Shown here: positions 18,402-30,400 of the stretch, in pieces
Layout of the letters: the number at the start of each line of letters is the position of its first letter
Numbering within the stretch: the stretch's first letter is position 1
Assembly: GCA_012934845.2 (NCBI GenBank)
Contig: WNNJ02003000.1
Span: forward strand, 1-64,000
Origin: Pomphorhynchus laevis
Lineage: Eukaryota > Acanthocephala > Palaeacanthocephala > Echinorhynchida > Pomphorhynchidae
Direction of reading: 5' to 3'
DNA length: 64,000 nucleotides
Made by a program: the position numbers and the translations under genes
Notes under the pieces: model-generated
Databases searched by the model: none
What the model saw: only the letters and a program-made list of their open reading frames with translations
Told to the model about the DNA's origin: nothing

Positions 18402-20864
18402 CTATGGCCTCAGGTCCAGGGGGATCTGAGCCCCCCAACCGATCCAACACGCCGCCTTCCGACTGAACCACCCGGGGTCTTTCACCCCCCCCCGAAGAAT
18501 CCAATCGGCGCGGACTATGCTGGGTAAACGAGAGACGAGGAGCTCAAGAAACCTTAGCCTTTGCTCTGGGGGACGTCCTCTTGAAAAGAAGACAAGTCCC
18601 GAGATAGCCCAGGTACCCCAAAGGCGCACCTGGGTTTTCCCTTTCAATAACAGATGCTGAGCCCGTTTCAGGGCCCACCTAGCTTTCTTCAGGATACGTT
18701 TGAGTCTATCCAGGTCAGCTTTCGCCGACCAGTTCACCGTAACAGTGAACCCCAGGTATTTTACTCGACTTGTGAAGGTGGGAAGTGGTTCAGAGGCAAA
18801 TATGGAGGAGAGCGCAGAGAGTGCTAATCTCTTAAGTTTTTTCTTTGTAGCAGGTGTGCCATGAAAGACAACCACCTGCGATTTAGCTGAGTTTAAAATA
18901 AGATTGGATATGGGTAACTGATCTTTTAATCTTAAAAAGAAACGGCTGATGTCAGAGACTACGTCTTTACACCTGTGCCCAGTGAACAGTGCTGTGGTGT
19001 CATCAGCGTACACCACAAGACGTTGTTCGCGTTTAAATATTTTGAATAGTTTAATAGAGGCAGCAAGATATAAGATAGGAGAAAGTGGGGATCCTTGAGG
19101 TACACCCGTAATAGGGTAGAACTGACGCGCATCAGGGTCGTCTTCATAGTAAAATCGCTTGGTAAACAACAGGATCTCCACTCTGTTCAAAATTCTCGCA
19201 GGCAACCCGAGGGACCTGAGAGAAGAGATCACAAAAGGAATGGAGATGCGGTCAAATGCAGCAGAAAAGTCAAGGAAAACAGCCACAACTAGACGATGGC
19301 TATTATCCCGACAAAACTGCTCCACCTCACCAACTGCTGAATGGACCGAGCGACCTTTGACGAACCCATGAAAACCTGGAGGGATCAAATTACGCCTACT
19401 TAAATGGTCGCGGATTTTACGCGCAAGCGCTTTTTCGTAAATCGACACGAGGGCATTTTGAATCGAAATGGGTCGCAGATCTTTAGGGCATGAGCAGGAT
19501 TTTTTCTTAGGAATAAAAACACGCTTACTAATATTGATGCCTGCTACATCGGATGGGGAGGCTAAAAGCATTGTGACGGCCACCTCCCTTCTCTGATCAG
19601 CTGTCAAAAGCTGACAGACCCGAGAGGAAAGTGGAACGACGGATTTGGAGATGCCCGGGAGTGGACCCCAGGAGTTAAGGATATCCGTAACAGATAGATC
19701 CCTACTCCTGAAGTTACACCAAGGCGGGATTGGTTGAGGTGATAGAGTGGCTCCATAGTTGTGTAGGGCCAGTGACTCCTCTAAAACTTTATCAAGGCCT
19801 ACATTCCCTATCCAACGCAATGCTCTATCCTTCCAGCAAACAAACTTCTCCTTCTTGAAAATCTTCCAAAAGGAAGACTGAGAAGGATTAAGGCGAGCTA
19901 TACTCGTCCTATCCCTACTCAGCTGGAACCTGTATCTAGTGCTCCAGTATTCATTCGAGAGAGCCTGTTCGGCGGAAGCAGAGAGATTAGGGAGGTTCAG
20001 TAATTTTGCTAGGACCTTGAGTTTTGTCGGAGTGGGATTGTATATACGACCTTTATAGGTAGTCGATAGAATCGCGGTAGCTTGCGAAAAGAGGTAGGTA
20101 TTAAATTTGGTCAAACTCTCATTTCCTATTAAGGGAAAGAGTTGGATAGCCGCTTGAAAGAGGGCCACTCTGATCGGATCAAAGTGAAACCTCCTTCGAA
20201 GCAACATATCTTCCTCAATCCTCCAACGAATTAGGTCATGAGAGGTGGACAATTGCTGGCGCGACTGCTCCGTGCAGAAGGGTTTTAACAACCACCTCGA
20301 GTGAAGCAGTAAAATGTCGAGGATAGAATTTGTTGATGTGCAATGAAAGGTAGGTGACGGGGGTTTGTGAATAAGATAACCGTTCCTAGCTCTGCGAAGT
20401 GCTGCATTGATCCAACGACCAGTTATGTCGTTGAAATCTCCAAGTAACATGTCATAACCGCTGTCAATAATGCTATCCAGAAGGTCACGGTTCTTGTGAA
20501 TTTCCCCTGGACGGATGTAGACATTGGCTAGACTTATGCGTTTACCGTTCTTACTGAGTGAAACTACTAAACAAGAAAGGGCTGGACATGAGTAGTTTAA
20601 TAGGAGGGAAGACCTTAAGGAGCACTTAACTAAGGTCAAGAGTCCTTGAGATGAAGAGGAGTGAGGTGGGGTTATGTACGGAGTATAGTGGGAACAAATA
20701 TGCTTTGGGATAAATCGAGTAATGTCCTGGGGGAGACGGATAGACCGCGTCTCCTGAAGGACTATAACATCTGCATCTCTACCAGATAGAAGTCTAAGGG
20801 CGGAAGCACCTCCCGAGTTCCACTGAAGGATATTCAGTGAAAAAGGCTCACGAGTACTCTGCAT
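18402..20864 (-). CDS. LINE ORF2: endonuclease and reverse transcriptase (family A)
   Basis: An 820-residue protein of the I/Jockey superfamily. The endonuclease domain has LNILQWNSGG at 9-18, VLQETR at 35-40, ANVYIRPG at 113-120, LGDFNDITGRW at 141-151 and STSHDLIRW at 206-214. The last replaces the canonical SDH dyad with SHD and is shared by copy B, with related strings in others. The RT has DLRPISIQN at 462-470, LDFSAAFDR at 531-539, GVPQGSPLSPIL at 587-598 and YADD at 619-622. The protein ends about 200 residues after YADD, so there is no RNase H domain. The start is the first ATG, 33 nt after the ORF1 stop. No interruptions are seen. Confidence 0.92.
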   Translation of the reverse strand: MQSTREPFSLNILQWNSGGASALRLLSGRDADVIVLQETRSIRLPQDITRFIPKHICSHYTPYITPPHSSSSQGLLTLVKCSLRSSLLLNYSCPALSCLVVSLSKNGKRISLANVYIRPGEIHKNRDLLDSIIDSGYDMLLGDFNDITGRWINAALRRARNGYLIHKPPSPTFHCTSTNSILDILLLHSRWLLKPFCTEQSRQQLSTSHDLIRWRIEEDMLLRRRFHFDPIRVALFQAAIQLFPLIGNESLTKFNTYLFSQATAILSTTYKGRIYNPTPTKLKVLAKLLNLPNLSASAEQALSNEYWSTRYRFQLSRDRTSIARLNPSQSSFWKIFKKEKFVCWKDRALRWIGNVGLDKVLEESLALHNYGATLSPQPIPPWCNFRSRDLSVTDILNSWGPLPGISKSVVPLSSRVCQLLTADQRREVAVTMLLASPSDVAGINISKRVFIPKKKSCSCPKDLRPISIQNALVSIYEKALARKIRDHLSRRNLIPPGFHGFVKGRSVHSAVGEVEQFCRDNSHRLVVAVFLDFSAAFDRISIPFVISSLRSLGLPARILNRVEILLFTKRFYYEDDPDARQFYPITGVPQGSPLSPILYLAASIKLFKIFKREQRLVVYADDTTALFTGHRCKDVVSDISRFFLRLKDQLPISNLILNSAKSQVVVFHGTPATKKKLKRLALSALSSIFASEPLPTFTSRVKYLGFTVTVNWSAKADLDRLKRILKKARWALKRAQHLLLKGKTQVRLWGTWAISGLVFFSRGRPPEQRLRFLELLVSRLPSIVRADWILRGGVKDPGWFSRKAACWIGWGAQIPLDLRP

Positions 20865-20897
20865 TGTGATGGATTAGTTGGATGGGGGATTGCCTAC

Positions 20898-22103
20898 CTA
20901 GACAAAGCTAGGTGCAGGAAGGTTGCCCTTCCCACCACTAGCCTCCTCCAAGGAAGGTACTTGCCCCTGGGCAGTATCTTCATTTCCCCTATTAGTCTTC
21001 TGTTGGATTAGCTTCCCAATCTTGAGCGGGGGAACGGCATGGGCTGAAGCCCCTCTTTTTTTCGACTCCGGAACCGAGGAAATAGGAAGCACAGGATTAG
21101 TCCCGATAACGGTTAGGATGGAGCGTACTAACTCCTCCATCTGCCGAAGAGCATTCGAAGTCTTTAAGTCGATAATCCGTAGAATGTCAGCGTCATCCAT
21201 ACGTGGAGCTGCAGCGACCGCGAAGGACTTGGCCGGATTGGGCGGTTTCAACAAGAATAATTGTCTATATTCTTTGAATAGAGAGCATTTCCTGCTCCAA
21301 GCAGGATGGCACCCCCCGCAATTCGAGCAGGAAAGGGGGGCATCACAGCGATCCGTAGTTGTAAGAGATGGACAGCTGGTGGAGCTACAGACCCCACAGG
21401 AAAGGGTCCCACTGCAGCTGGAGGCCCAGTGTCCCCATTTGTGACACCGGCTGCAGTGGGGATAGGTCAGATCATCCCTCTCTGTGATCGTGAATTTAAT
21501 ATTAAAACCCATAAAGGGATTCGACGTAGAATTAGACAGGGATTCAGCAATATTTACGGGAGCATTGCAAAAGCCAACCGGGATAGGGTTCCCGTCCTTA
21601 CCCCGGATTGACCTCAGATTGGTGACTTTGAATGTTTCCATAAAAGAACGTATATCTTCTTCTTCCATTGAGCAGGGAAGATTTGAAACTTTTAGCGATG
21701 CTAGGATAGGCTTGGATGAAATTTCACCATATTCAGCTAAATTGGCGGAGAAGTACTCCATGTAGTTTGCGGCAAGGTCATTCGAGACAAAAGATATCTT
21801 CACCTCCGCAGGGTGTAACCTAACAGAGTTAAATAGAACCCTGTTCTGAAACTGTTTGGTGAAGGATCTCAAAAATTTGTTGTAGAGATCATGTTTTTCA
21901 GTCGGTTTCTTAACTTTAATTATTAGCAAATTCTTTAATTTAGGAATGGGGGGAAGCACCTCCCCATCACCTGATACCATAGAAAAATTACTAACCTTGT
22001 TATTTGGATCTGTAGTTAGATTTACCTTTAATTTGCCTTTTTTTGTAGGATTATCGTTGATTTTTGAATAATTTTTGCTGTTATCGTTTGATAGCTCCGA
22101 CAT
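20898..22103 (-). CDS. LINE ORF1: zinc-knuckle RNA-binding protein (family A)
   Basis: A 401-residue Gag-like protein that should coat element RNA. Residues about 75-210 form an RRM/PRE_C2HC-like region: FLRSFTKQFQNRVLFNS, KPILASLKVSNLP, IPVGFCNAPVNIAESL. Three Cys/His clusters follow: C217-x2-C220-x4-H225-x4-C230, then C236-x2-C239-x4-C244, then C259-x2-C262-x3-H266-x6-C273. This set is characteristic of I/Jockey-type ORF1. The C-terminal third is polar and Lys/Glu-rich. The 5' leader from the TCAGT initiator to the ATG is about 47 nt. Confidence 0.88.
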   Translation of the reverse strand: MSELSNDNSKNYSKINDNPTKKGKLKVNLTTDPNNKVSNFSMVSGDGEVLPPIPKLKNLLIIKVKKPTEKHDLYNKFLRSFTKQFQNRVLFNSVRLHPAEVKISFVSNDLAANYMEYFSANLAEYGEISSKPILASLKVSNLPCSMEEEDIRSFMETFKVTNLRSIRGKDGNPIPVGFCNAPVNIAESLSNSTSNPFMGFNIKFTITERDDLTYPHCSRCHKWGHWASSCSGTLSCGVCSSTSCPSLTTTDRCDAPLSCSNCGGCHPAWSRKCSLFKEYRQLFLLKPPNPAKSFAVAAAPRMDDADILRIIDLKTSNALRQMEELVRSILTVIGTNPVLPISSVPESKKRGASAHAVPPLKIGKLIQQKTNRGNEDTAQGQVPSLEEASGGKGNLPAPSFV

Positions 22104-22153
22104 TGTATCTGTTTAATGAGTTTTGCCACTCACGTTTTTTTGTTTTTACTGAA

Positions 22154-22276
22154 GTGTAAATGACGCATATATAAACGGCACGGCTTTTAATTATGCGCGT
22201 AGCCATTTGTGAAAAGATAAGGAGAAAAAAGTGTAACAACGGAAACGTGTCGGAGTGAACAAAGGAATCTAAGGAA
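22154..22276. promoter_or_regulatory. Spacer between divergent family A LINEs, with TATA-like box
   Basis: A 123-bp spacer separates the 5' ends of copies A and C, which point away from each other. TATATAAA (22168-22175) reads as a TATA box on the + strand and as TTTATATA on the minus strand, where it lies about 20-25 bp upstream of copy A's TTCAGT initiator. The match in spacing suggests that copy A could be transcribed from flanking DNA. Copy C has its own TCAGT at 22277-22281, too far from the box to use it. Whether the spacer is host DNA or part of an element is unknown. Confidence 0.4.
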
Positions 22277-25200
22277 TCAGTAAGTATAGAATTTTTGTGC
22301 AATACAAAGAACAATATGAGTGAAATTTTTTCTTCTTTTGGCTCTAAAACAGAAGGGAACTTTCCCCAATTCCCAAACTATCCAATCTGGTATTCATAAA
22401 GTTGCTTGTTCCCATCGAAAGTAACAACTTATTTAATGCATTTCTTCGGAAATTTGCTGTGTAATACAAAAATAGAATTTTAACATTATTAAATATTTCG
22501 AGACTGAACTAAAAATCTCATTTTGCACAGCATACATCGCTCAAGCGTATATTTACTTCTTTAATAATAATTACTTTGATCTGGGGGAAGTATACTTCCA
22601 GCCGATACAGGCTTCAGTTAAAATAACAAACATTCCGACATTTTTGTCGAAGGAGGATATCTCATCATTGGAAAACGATTTTAATATCGTAGCTCTGAGA
22701 TCTATTAATGGAAAAAATACTTCTGATTCCTGTGGCCTTATGTTAAACCTCCGTAGACGAAGCTGTGTGTCTTTCTAACTTTAAGTTTAATCCCTTCATA
22801 GTCCACAATTTAATATTCACTATGATAGACTCGGATTCGTTGGCATATCCCCACTGTAAGCTTCACTAAGGCAAATAAGTTTCGCTAAGGCGTGAGCCGA
22901 CGGTAAGGATGTTAGTAAGATTAGCCGGATGGAGGACGTGGATATTGTTAAATACGTTGATGATATGCTCCAAGCCTCGATACTTTACTTTGAGAGCCTA
23001 GTAAAGAAGCTGGTGACTAATCTGATTTAAACATTGAATTCTCATTCTCCGGGAAGCTAAACAATAAACGAATGCATCTAATTTCTAACTGACTGTCGCA
23101 GTAATGCTCTAGACTGTTGCCGATTCTGAATGTTTAGAGGGAAATGAAGATTATTACAGTGGGCAAATATAAAATTAACCTGTAAGATCAGGAGTTGGAA
23201 AGGGTGAATTTCTCCATCTGGTTCCGATTAGGAGGAGGCATCCCATTCCAGCTAAATTAACACAATGCAAAGTGTTCAAGGGTCCTTTTTACTGAATATC
23301 CTTCAGTGGAATTCGGGAGGTGCTACCGCCCTTAGCCTTCTATCTGGTAGAGATGCTGATGTTCTAGTTTTTATGAGACGCGGTTTATCCGTCTACCTCA
23401 GGACATTACTCGATATATCCCAGGGCATATCTGCACACACTTCACTCCGTACATAACCCATCCCCACTTCTCTTCATCTCAAGGCTGTTTAACCCTAATC
23501 AAATGCTACTGAAGGTCCTTCGTCTTACTAAACTTCTCCTGTTCTGCCATGTCTTATTTAGTTTTAGCACCTTGTTTAGTTATAGTAATTGTCAAGCACG
23601 GTAGACGCATCAGCTTATCTAATGTCTACATCCGACCGGGTGAAATCCACATGAATCGTGACCTCATAGACCGTATGTGTTACTCGGTGAGTTCAACGAC
23701 AGATTCGGTTGTCGGATTAATGCATCACTCCGCAGAGCCAGGAACTATTATCTTATTCACCAACTCCCGTCCCATACCTTTCATTGCTAAATAACAAACT
23801 CACTCCTCGACATATTACTACTACATAGGACGTTTGGTTAAAACCTATCTGCACTGAGCAGTCGCGCCAACAACTGACCACGTATTATGACTTAATCCAC
23901 TGGCGGCTAGAGAACGATACGTTGCTAAGAAGGAGGTTTTACCTTGATCTAATTAAAGTGGCCTTCTTTCAGTCAGCTATCCAACTTTTACCCAGGATAG
24001 GGAGTGAGAGTTTGACCGAATTTAATTACTACCTCTTTTCGCAAGCTACCAGAATCCTTTCGACTACATACAAAGGTATTATTTACAGTCTCATTCCGAC
24101 AAAACTCAAGTTACTAGCAAAAATTCTACAACTACCCAATCCATCTGATTCCTTCAAGCAGGCTCTCTCGAATGCATACTGGAGTTCTAGATATAATCAC
24201 CTGCTGAGTAGGGACAGGTCGAGTATTGCTCGTCTCAGTGTCTCTAAGGCTTCTTTCTGGAAGATATTCAAGAAGGAGAAATTTGTCTGCTGGCGGGAGA
24301 GGGCATCATAGTAGATCGGTAGTATAGACCTTGATAAAGTTCTGGAGGAGTCACTAGTCCTGCATAACTATAGAGCCACGCTTTCTCCACAACCAATCCA
24401 GCCTTAAGGTGACTTTAAGAGCAGAGATTTATCTGTTACGGATATCCTTAACTACTGGACCCAATTCTGGGCACCTCCAAATACGTCGCTCCACTCTCTT
24501 TTCGAGTTTGTCAGCTTTTGCAGCCAATCGAAGAAGACAAGTGGATGTAACAATGCTTTTAGCCTCACCAACCGATGTAGCCGGCATCAACATCAGTCGT
24601 AGAATATTGTCAACTAAGCGCAATCCGGTTTCATGTCCTAAAGACCCTCGGTCCATTTCGATTCAAAATTCCCTCATCTACATCTACGAAAAATCGCTTG
24701 CGTGTAGAATCAGCGATCCTTTAAGTTGGCGTAATTTAATCCCGTCGAGATTTCAAGGTTTGTCAAAGGTCGCTCGATTTATTCAGCAATTAATGAAGTG
24801 CATAAGTTTTGTCAGGATAACAGGCATCAGCTAGCTGTAGCTGTTTTTCTTGACTTTTCAGGTCCCTCCGGTTGCCTGCGAGAATTGTTAACAGGGTAGA
24901 GATATTGCTGTACACCAAGCTGTTCTACTATGAACCGCTTGGTGTACAAAACCGCTACGTCAGTTCCACCCTATTACATGTGTGCATCAAGGTCCCTCAC
25001 TTTCTCCTATCTTATATCTTGCTAGCTCCATTGTTATATTTAAGGCATTTAAACGTGATATCATCTTGTGGTATACGCTGATGATACCACATACCTGTTT
25101 TTGGGATGGAGGTACAAAGATGTAGTCTCGGACATCAGCTGTTTCTTTTTAAGACTAAAAGATCAGTTACCTACATCCAATCTGATTTTAAACAACGATA

Positions 25201-25800
25201 AATCGTAGGTGGTTGCCTTTCATGGCGCCTCTGTCACCAAAAATAAGCTTAAGAGACTAGCACTATCTGCACTCTCCTCCATTTTGAAGCCTCAATCACT
25301 ATCCATCTTAACGAGTCGATTAAAATATCTGGGGCTCACTGTTACGGTGAATTAGTCGGCGAAAGCTTACCTGGATATACTTAAACGTATTTGGAAGAGA
25401 GCTGGGTGGGCACTGAAAATGCCCAGCATCTGTCATTGAATGGGAAAACTCAAGTACGCCTTTGGGGGTACTTGGACTATCTCGTTATTAGTCTTCTTTT
25501 TCTGAGGACGTCTCCCAGAGCAAAGACTAAGTTTCTCAAGCACCTCATTTCGAGATTACCGACCATAGTCCACCTCGACTAGACTCTTAGGATGGTGAGA
25601 TACCCCAAATGGTTCAGTCGGAAAGCGGCGCGCTGGTGAGGCTGAGCTTAGATCTCACTTAACCTGAAGCCGTAAGATATGAAGAAGGTACAAGATTTGG
25701 CGAGGATAAGAACAGCGAAGAAGTACGCAATTCTTACTAAATACTTGTTTTGTTTTTGTTCAATTTCCTATTTATCGGTTGTTTTGCTAAGAAAATCCTA
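22277..25800 (+). mobile_element. Jockey-like LINE, decayed (family A, copy C)
   Basis: A plus-strand copy beginning at TCAGT (22277-22281), with an ORF1 ATG at 22316 (MSEI, as MSEL in copy A). The ORF1 remnant to about 23220 is recognisable in pieces: FLRKFAV near 22440, IQASVKITNIP near 22600 and MEDVDIVKY near 22930. ORF2 starts at 23265 (MQSVQGSFLLNILQWNSGG) and continues in pieces to about 25660: FWKIFKKEKFVCW near 24260, an RT with the palm partly deleted, then an SRLKYLGLTVTVN-type region near 25315. Many frameshifts and stops. The 3' end has the conserved CTAAGAAAATCCTA at about 25785-25800 and passes straight into copy D. Confidence 0.8.
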
Positions 25801-28800
25801 ATGTATAAAGAAAAAATGAACGTCGAACGATCATCAAATGATTTGATAAAAAAGTTAAAAAACAACGAAATTCACGAAAAAAAATCAGTAATCTTTTGAG
25901 ACAGAGGTGCTTATCTATTTGTGCACCTCCGACCCGGCTATTGCATATTTAGAATTTTTCAATGAAAACCTTTCAAACTTCGCCTCAATTTCAAGCCTAT
26001 CCAGGCGTCTGTAAAAATTTCTAATATACCGTCGTTCCTGCCGGCTGATGATATTCAGATTCTGGAACAGCAGTACAAATTGACCAACACCTGCTTCATT
26101 ACGGGAAGGAACGGCCTGCCTATTCCAGTGGCCTTTTGTTTCACCTCTGTAGATGTTGCCGAATGCCTCGCGAAATCGACCTTTAACCCCTTCTTGGGGC
26201 ATAACCTTTCGTTTACGCTAGTGGATACAAACCAGCTGACCTACCCCTATTGCAACAACTGCCATAAGTGGGGGCATTTGGGGTCAGGATTACTTATGTC
26301 CATTTCCCGTTCATGTGGCGTATGTGGTTCGGAGAACAAACACACTGGTAAATGCGATAGCCCCCGCACTGTTCGAATTGAGGGTGGGATTGCCCTCAAT
26401 GGTCACGCAAATACAGTAGTTTTAAAAGCTACAATAAGAAGCATTGTAGTCCGGCGATGCCGCCTAACTTCGCAGAAGCTTGTAATACCAACAGAAGGAT
26501 GTCTGACTGGGCATCATTAGATTAATTGATGAAAAGCATCAAGCCTCCGTGAAGAAGTTGGAGGAGTTGATTATTATATTAACAGCAAAGGTTAGTTATG
26601 CGACAAAGAGTTCGTATTCATCAACGTCTCCGACTACAACTAAGATAGCCATCGTGTCTAAACAGCATCGTGGAGTCTCGACAAAAAACCTATACTACGC
26701 TCTTAAGCTATCCCGAAAAGGAAAGAGCTGGGAAATGGCGAGTCCCGACGAGGGATATGAAGATACTACCGCGGGCAAGCGACTCTTTCTATCGTGACAG
26801 GAAGCGATAAGGACGACCTTTCCGCATCTAGTTGCAACTAAGTGAAGGGCTTTCCACTCTAGTAACATTTACGAAATGGACAGTAAATAATGACCTTTTT
26901 CACTGAATATCCTTCAGTGCAATTCGGGAGGTGCTTCCTCCAGTAGCCTTCTATCTGGTAAAGATGCAGATGTTATAGTCCTTCAGGAGACGCGGTCTAT
27001 TCATCTCCCAGGAAATTACTCAATTTATCCCTAAGCATATAATCACCCAGTTTACTCTGTATATGACCCCTCCACACTCCTCCTCTTCTGAAGATCTTCT
27101 AACCATAGTAAAATGCTCATTAAGGTCATTACTCTCATTAAATTATTTGTGTCCAGCCCTTTCTTGTTTATATTGATCACTTGTTAAGAACGGTAAATTC
27201 ATTAGCATAGCCAACGTCTACATCCGGTCAAGGGAAATTCACAAGAACAGTGAACTTCTGGACCGAATTTAAGGTAGCGGATATTACATGTTACTCGGTG
27301 ACTTCAACGACAGAACTGGTCGTTGCATTAATGCGGCACTCAGCAGAGCCGGGAACGACTATCTTATACATAAACCGCCAACCCCCACCTTTCATTGTTC
27401 TACAACAAATTCACTCCTCGACATAATAATGCTACATAGGATGTGTTTGTTAAAAACCATCTGCACTGAGCAGTCGCCCCAACAGCTGACCACCTCTCAA
27501 GACCTTATACGCTGGCGGCTAGAGGAAGATAGGTTGCTCAGAAGGAGGTTTCACTTTGATCATATCAGAGTAGCCTTCTTTCAGGCGGCTATCCAACTTT
27601 TCTTCAGAATTGGCAATGAGAGTTTGACCGAATTTAATTCCTACCTTTCTTCGCAAGCTATCGGGATCCATTCAACTACCTATAAAGGTCGCATTTTCAG
27701 TCCCACTCCAAAAAAACTTAAGGTCCTACCATAAATGCTACACTTATCCAATCTATCTGTTTCCGCCAGTCAGGTCCTCTCGAATTAATATTGGAGTTCT
27801 AGATATAGGTTCCACCTAAGTGTGGATAGTGCGAGCATTGCTCAACTTAACCCTTTTCAGTCTTCCTTTGGAAGATATTCAAAAAGGAGGAGTTTGTCTG
27901 TTGGAAGGAAATAGCCTCGGCTTGGATCGGGAGTATAGGTTTTGACAAAGTTCTGAAGGAGTCACAACCTTTACATAATTATAGAGCCACGCTTTCTCCC
28001 CAGCCAATCCGGTCTTAGGATGACTTCAGGAGCAGGGACTTATTTGATACTGAAATTTTAACTCCTGGGGCCGAATTTCGGGCACCTTCAAATCCTTCGC
28101 TCCACTCTCTTCTCGAGCTTGTCGGCTTTTGACAGCCGATCAAAGAAGATAAGTGGCCGTCACAATGCTTTTAGCCTCAACATCCGATGTAGCCGGCATC
28201 AATTGTAGCGACGTATATTTTTATCATAGAAAAACAGGTCTCATGACCTAAATACCTGCGGCCCATTTCGATTCAAAATTCGCTCATATTCATCTACTAA
28301 AAAGCGCATGCTTGTAGAATCCGCGACCATTTAAGTAGGCATAACTTAATCCCACCGAGCTTTCATGTGTTTGTCAAAGGTCGCTTGGTCCATTCAGCAA
28401 TTGGTAGTGTGCGTGATGATACCACAGCCCTTTTTTCGGGACGCAGGTGCAAAGACGTAGTCTATGAGGGATCCTGTCACCAAAAAGAAACTTAAGAGAC
28501 TAGCACTATCTGCACTCTCCTTCATTTTGCAATCTCAACCAGTCCCTCATCCTAACGAGTCGAGTAAAATACCTGGGGTTCACCGTTACGGTGAACTGGT
28601 CGGCCAAAGCGGACCTGGATCGACTTAAACGTATTCTGAAGAGAGCTAGGTGGGCTCTGAAACGGTCCCAGCATCTGTCACTGAATGGGAAAACCCAAGT
28701 GCGCCTTTGGGGGTACTTTTGCTATATCGGGATTAGTCTTCTTCTCTAGAGGACGTTCCCCAGAGCAAAGACTAAGGTTTCTCATGATCCTAATCCCGCG

Positions 28801-29060
28801 ATTACCGAGCATAGTTCGTCTTGACTGGATTCATAGAGCGATGAGATACCCCGAATGGTTCAGTCGGAAGACTGCTCATTGGTGCGTCCCTGGGCTTATA
28901 TCCCACTGGACCTGAGGTCGTGGATTGTATTGCTGAACACTGCTGCTGTTCCAAAAAATTAAAATAATAATGTACTCAAAAACATTATCGTTGTCATTGA
29001 TTAGCCTGTCTTACCTCTTGGTTGTTATTTATTTAAGAAAATCTTAATTTATTTAATGTT
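25801..29060 (+). mobile_element. Jockey-like LINE, decayed (family A, copy D)
   Basis: This copy follows copy C head-to-tail. The ORF1 remnant starts at the ATG at 25816. It contains SDPAIAYLEFFNENLSNF (about 25930), ITGRNGLPIPVAFC (26100), a CNNCHKWGHLGSG partial knuckle (26255) and CGVCGSENKHTGKC. ORF2 begins near 26890 with the SLNILQCNSGG equivalent. Its endonuclease piece at 27288-27734 has LLGDFNDRTGRC and TTSQDLIRWRL. The RT is heavily deleted: the stretch between about 28400 and 28460 jumps from the LVHSAIG region to the DDTTALFSG region. The tail is YLGFTVTVNWSAKADLDRL-like, with a stop near 28915. The conserved 3' end ATTTATTTAAGAAAATCTT lies at about 29030. Confidence 0.8.
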
Positions 29061-29319
29061 GTCATGTAATAGTAATCAAATATCGCATGGTAGTTGATCA
29101 GAATACATAATTGTTAATTATTGGATTTGATTGTTTATCAAGTTCATTATAGTTGCGATAATAATAATCTAAAATCGTAAAGGAATAGCGTGATCTTGAT
29201 ACCATCGGAAATTCATCACCGATGACAAAAGTTAAAATACGGTCGACGTGCTGTTTTTTGACAGTCGGCATTCGAACGTGTTCCGCATGTTCTTCTTCTT
29301 GAAACATTACGTAATTGCG

Positions 29320-30400
29320 GGATTTATTGCTATCTTGTTGGCTGGATTAGGAATTTTATCAGTAAACGCAACTTTCGTATTCAGGTGGGAAATAGTTTAT
29401 CAACATCTTGCAGCATAAGTTCAGGTGTGCCTCAAGAGTCTGTCTTTGGTCCGTAACTTTTCAACGTTTTCATTAATACTCTTATAAGGAAATGTTTTGA
29501 TGCCTTGCTTATACAGACGATTTTAAGATTTACAGCAAGATGGGGTCTTTATAAAATAACCATTACATGCAATATAATATTGATAAAATATTATATTGGA
29601 GTCGCGATACAGGTATATTATTAAATGTTCAAAAAATTCTACCATTTACGTTTAGGTAATTGGCTCCAGTCTATGTAATATATGATGGGATTAAATGCCA
29701 TAGAAAGCGTAAATTCGGTTAATGACCTGGAAATTGTCTGACACCGTAAATACAGATATACGCATTACCAAAGCTCAATAAGCGCTATTTATCATTCAGA
29801 ACTGTTTCGCTATCATTAAATTCATTTTAATCTTTATTTGACGCATTAGTCAGGCCACATATTAAATATGCTATTCAGACAGCGTTTCTTCTGATCAAAG
29901 GTGAAATCAATGATTTGGAGAAGATTCTTCGGCTAGGTATCAAGAATTTGGAGGGGATTCTTCGGCTAGAGACAAGCTGTCAATTTTTTATATGCAAAGT
30001 ATCCGTGCTAGACTGTTTTCATTAGATATGACAGCAATGTGGCATATAGTCAGAAACAACAATCGGTACCCCTCCAAATACGTTACGTCAAATGACATAC
30101 AATCCCACACGGATGATTCAATAACACTAAAAGCATTACAACATGGTCATTGCTCGAGGCCTGTCAGACTATCTCACAGATCGATTAGATCATGGCATTG
30201 TCTTCCATACGAAGTAGTGAGATCCGATATAAAGTTATTTAAGTCATCAATTCAAGATTTTTATATTATGAACGAAAACCGCATACGTTTTCCTTTAAAT
30301 TTGTGCTAATTTGAATTTTTAAATTTTGTGAGCGGGCAAAACAGCCATTTTTGGCTACAGTTATGTATCAATAGTAATAAAAGGAAATTATCGGATCGTT
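29320..30400 (+). mobile_element. CR1-like LINE 3' fragment (family B)
   Basis: A 5'-truncated remnant. Near 29380-29460 the translated pieces give RIQVGNSLSTSC and SSGVPQESVFGP, then AYTDDFKIYS near 29510, the RT catalytic region. The open stretch at 29992-30309 covers the C-terminal tail: MTAMWHIVRNNNRYP, then LSHRSIRSWHCLPYEVV, equivalent to LSRRVVNVWNSLPEYVV of the intact copy. The 3' UTR has GTGAG, then the AGCCA-TTTT-TGGCT hairpin at 30343-30356, and ends near AATAGTAATAAAAGG. It is broken by several frameshifts. Confidence 0.75.

Larger units (their letters stand above)
18276..22153 (-). mobile_element. Jockey-like LINE, apparently full length (family A, copy A)
   Basis: A 3.9-kb element with both ORFs open: ORF1 22103-20898, a 33-nt gap, then ORF2 20864-18402. 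The 5' end is set at TTCAGTAAAAAC (22153-22142), an initiator-like TCAGT also found at the start of copy B. The 3' UTR is about 105 bp and ends in a (TTTA)n tail at 18276-18295. That tail abuts the TTCAGT of copy B with no host DNA between, so the two copies form a tandem. This is the best-preserved family A member and the reference for the others. It looks potentially competent. Confidence 0.9.

Noticed and set aside
20923-21765. Plus-strand frames over 100 residues
   Set aside because: They are antisense to the family A ORF1, which has clear zinc knuckles.
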